The notes beneath the pieces were generated by a model. That model had not been told where the DNA came from. It saw only the letters and a program-made list of their open reading frames with translations, and searched no databases. A stretch of 6,042 nucleotides of DNA from an uncultured Synergistales bacterium (lineage in GTDB: Bacteria; Synergistota; Synergistia; Synergistales; Aminobacteriaceae): assembly GCA_905233335.1 (NCBI GenBank), contig CAJOED010000173.1, forward strand, positions 1 to 6,042, given 5' to 3'. Within the stretch, counting starts at the first letter, position 1, and every line of letters begins with the position of its first letter. Positions 5,705 to 6,042 of the stretch are shown here, piece by piece. A program made the translations under genes and the position numbers.

Positions 5705-6042
5705 CTCCCGGTTATGGCTTGGCCGTTACGGGGATCCTATAGACCCTGAAGCATGTTTTACGGCTATGAAGTCAATGCAGAGAGTTCTTGCGCACGGCGG
5801 ACACCTGTATATTTCCGTTCCTGTCGGCGATAACAGCGGAGTAGCTTTCAATGCGCACCGAATATTCCGGCCTCAACTTATCGCAGGGACGCTTGATGAG
5901 TTGAAGCTCACGGATTTTTCAGTGATAAATGGAGCTGACTATATCGAACATGTCGACATAAATAAGTTTTCTGGTTGTAGCTTCGGCACTAATTACGGCG
6001 GCAGTGTTGTCGGTTTGTTCGAGTTCGTCAACTTTCGGGGCG
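5700..6042 (+). pseudogene. 5'-truncated DUF268 protein fragment
   Basis: An open frame of 114 codons runs from the macB stop codon to the window end, in the same frame as macB. It encodes 'LGRYGDPIDPEACFTAMKSM', then 'HGGHLYISVPVG', 'FNAHRIFRPQ' and near the end 'GGSVVGLFEF'. I recognise these as the C-terminal half of DUF268 (PF03269) proteins, whose conserved block reads approximately 'EHFGLGRYGDPIDP' and whose fold resembles a SAM-dependent methyltransferase; their function is unknown. There is no ATG, GTG or TTG between the macB stop and the conserved LGRYGDPID block, and the N-terminal half is absent, so this cannot be an intact gene. Family similarity seems to start at 5718 and to end around 6025, where the usual C-terminus gives way to sequence identical to the antisense of macB. 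It is either a relic left by rearrangement or a misjoined fragment from elsewhere. Confidence 0.72.
6019..6042 (-). repeat. 24-bp inverted repeat, right arm (window end)
   Basis: The final 24 bases of the window are the perfect reverse complement of 5654-5677 in macB. On the + strand they extend the DUF268 frame as 'FEFVNFRG', the first four residues fitting a DUF268 C-terminus and the rest not. The match runs to the very last base. Confidence 0.95.

Noticed and set aside
5766..5768. ATG as a start for a shorter DUF268 protein
   Set aside because: It lies after the conserved LGRYGDPID block and has no good ribosome site, so it would not give a family-like protein.

Overview
The window is a gene-dense stretch with every supported gene on the + strand. 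It reads as a chromosomal or metagenome-contig segment from a Gram-negative bacterium: a TolC-type outer-membrane factor with a signal peptide and a membrane-anchored periplasmic adaptor imply a double membrane. Base composition is moderate. Ile ATA and Arg AGG codons are common in all genes, which argues against an enterobacterial source. The overall style would fit a host-associated anaerobe such as a Synergistota member, but that is a low-confidence inference.

Region 1 (1-438) is the 3' part of a type II toxin-antitoxin pair: a 5'-truncated BrnT toxin, overlapped by a short BrnA-like antitoxin that keeps the family's acidic 'DEDIDYSDIPP' segment but has no clear ribbon-helix-helix domain. 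Region 2 (439-1440) is garR, tartronate semialdehyde reductase, with its own extended -10 promoter and a downstream hairpin terminator.

Region 3 (1461-5699) is an efflux operon: tolC-like outer-membrane factor, a PHP-domain phosphoesterase of the TrpH/YciV (RNase AM) type, a MacA-like adaptor and a MacB-type ATPase. Spacings are tight or overlapping. TolC, adaptor and ATPase should form a tripartite pump, but the permease that should follow the ATPase is absent.

Between tolC and the PHP gene lies the most unusual part. Two tiny ORFs (26 and 25 codons), each with its own Shine-Dalgarno sequence, form a coupled chain tolC - sORF1 - sORF2 - PHP. All three downstream starts begin ATGATTGAY, two of them inside an almost identical 22-nt module, and the peptides resemble each other and weakly resemble the PHP N-terminus. 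This looks like tandem duplication of a gene-start region.

Region 4 (5700-6042) is not the expected permease but a 5'-truncated DUF268 fragment starting right after the ATPase stop codon and in the same frame. The last 24 bases of the window are an exact inverted copy of a segment in the 3' end of the ATPase gene. The truncation, missing permease and terminal inverted repeat together suggest a rearrangement breakpoint or, at least as likely, a chimeric or assembly-induced join.
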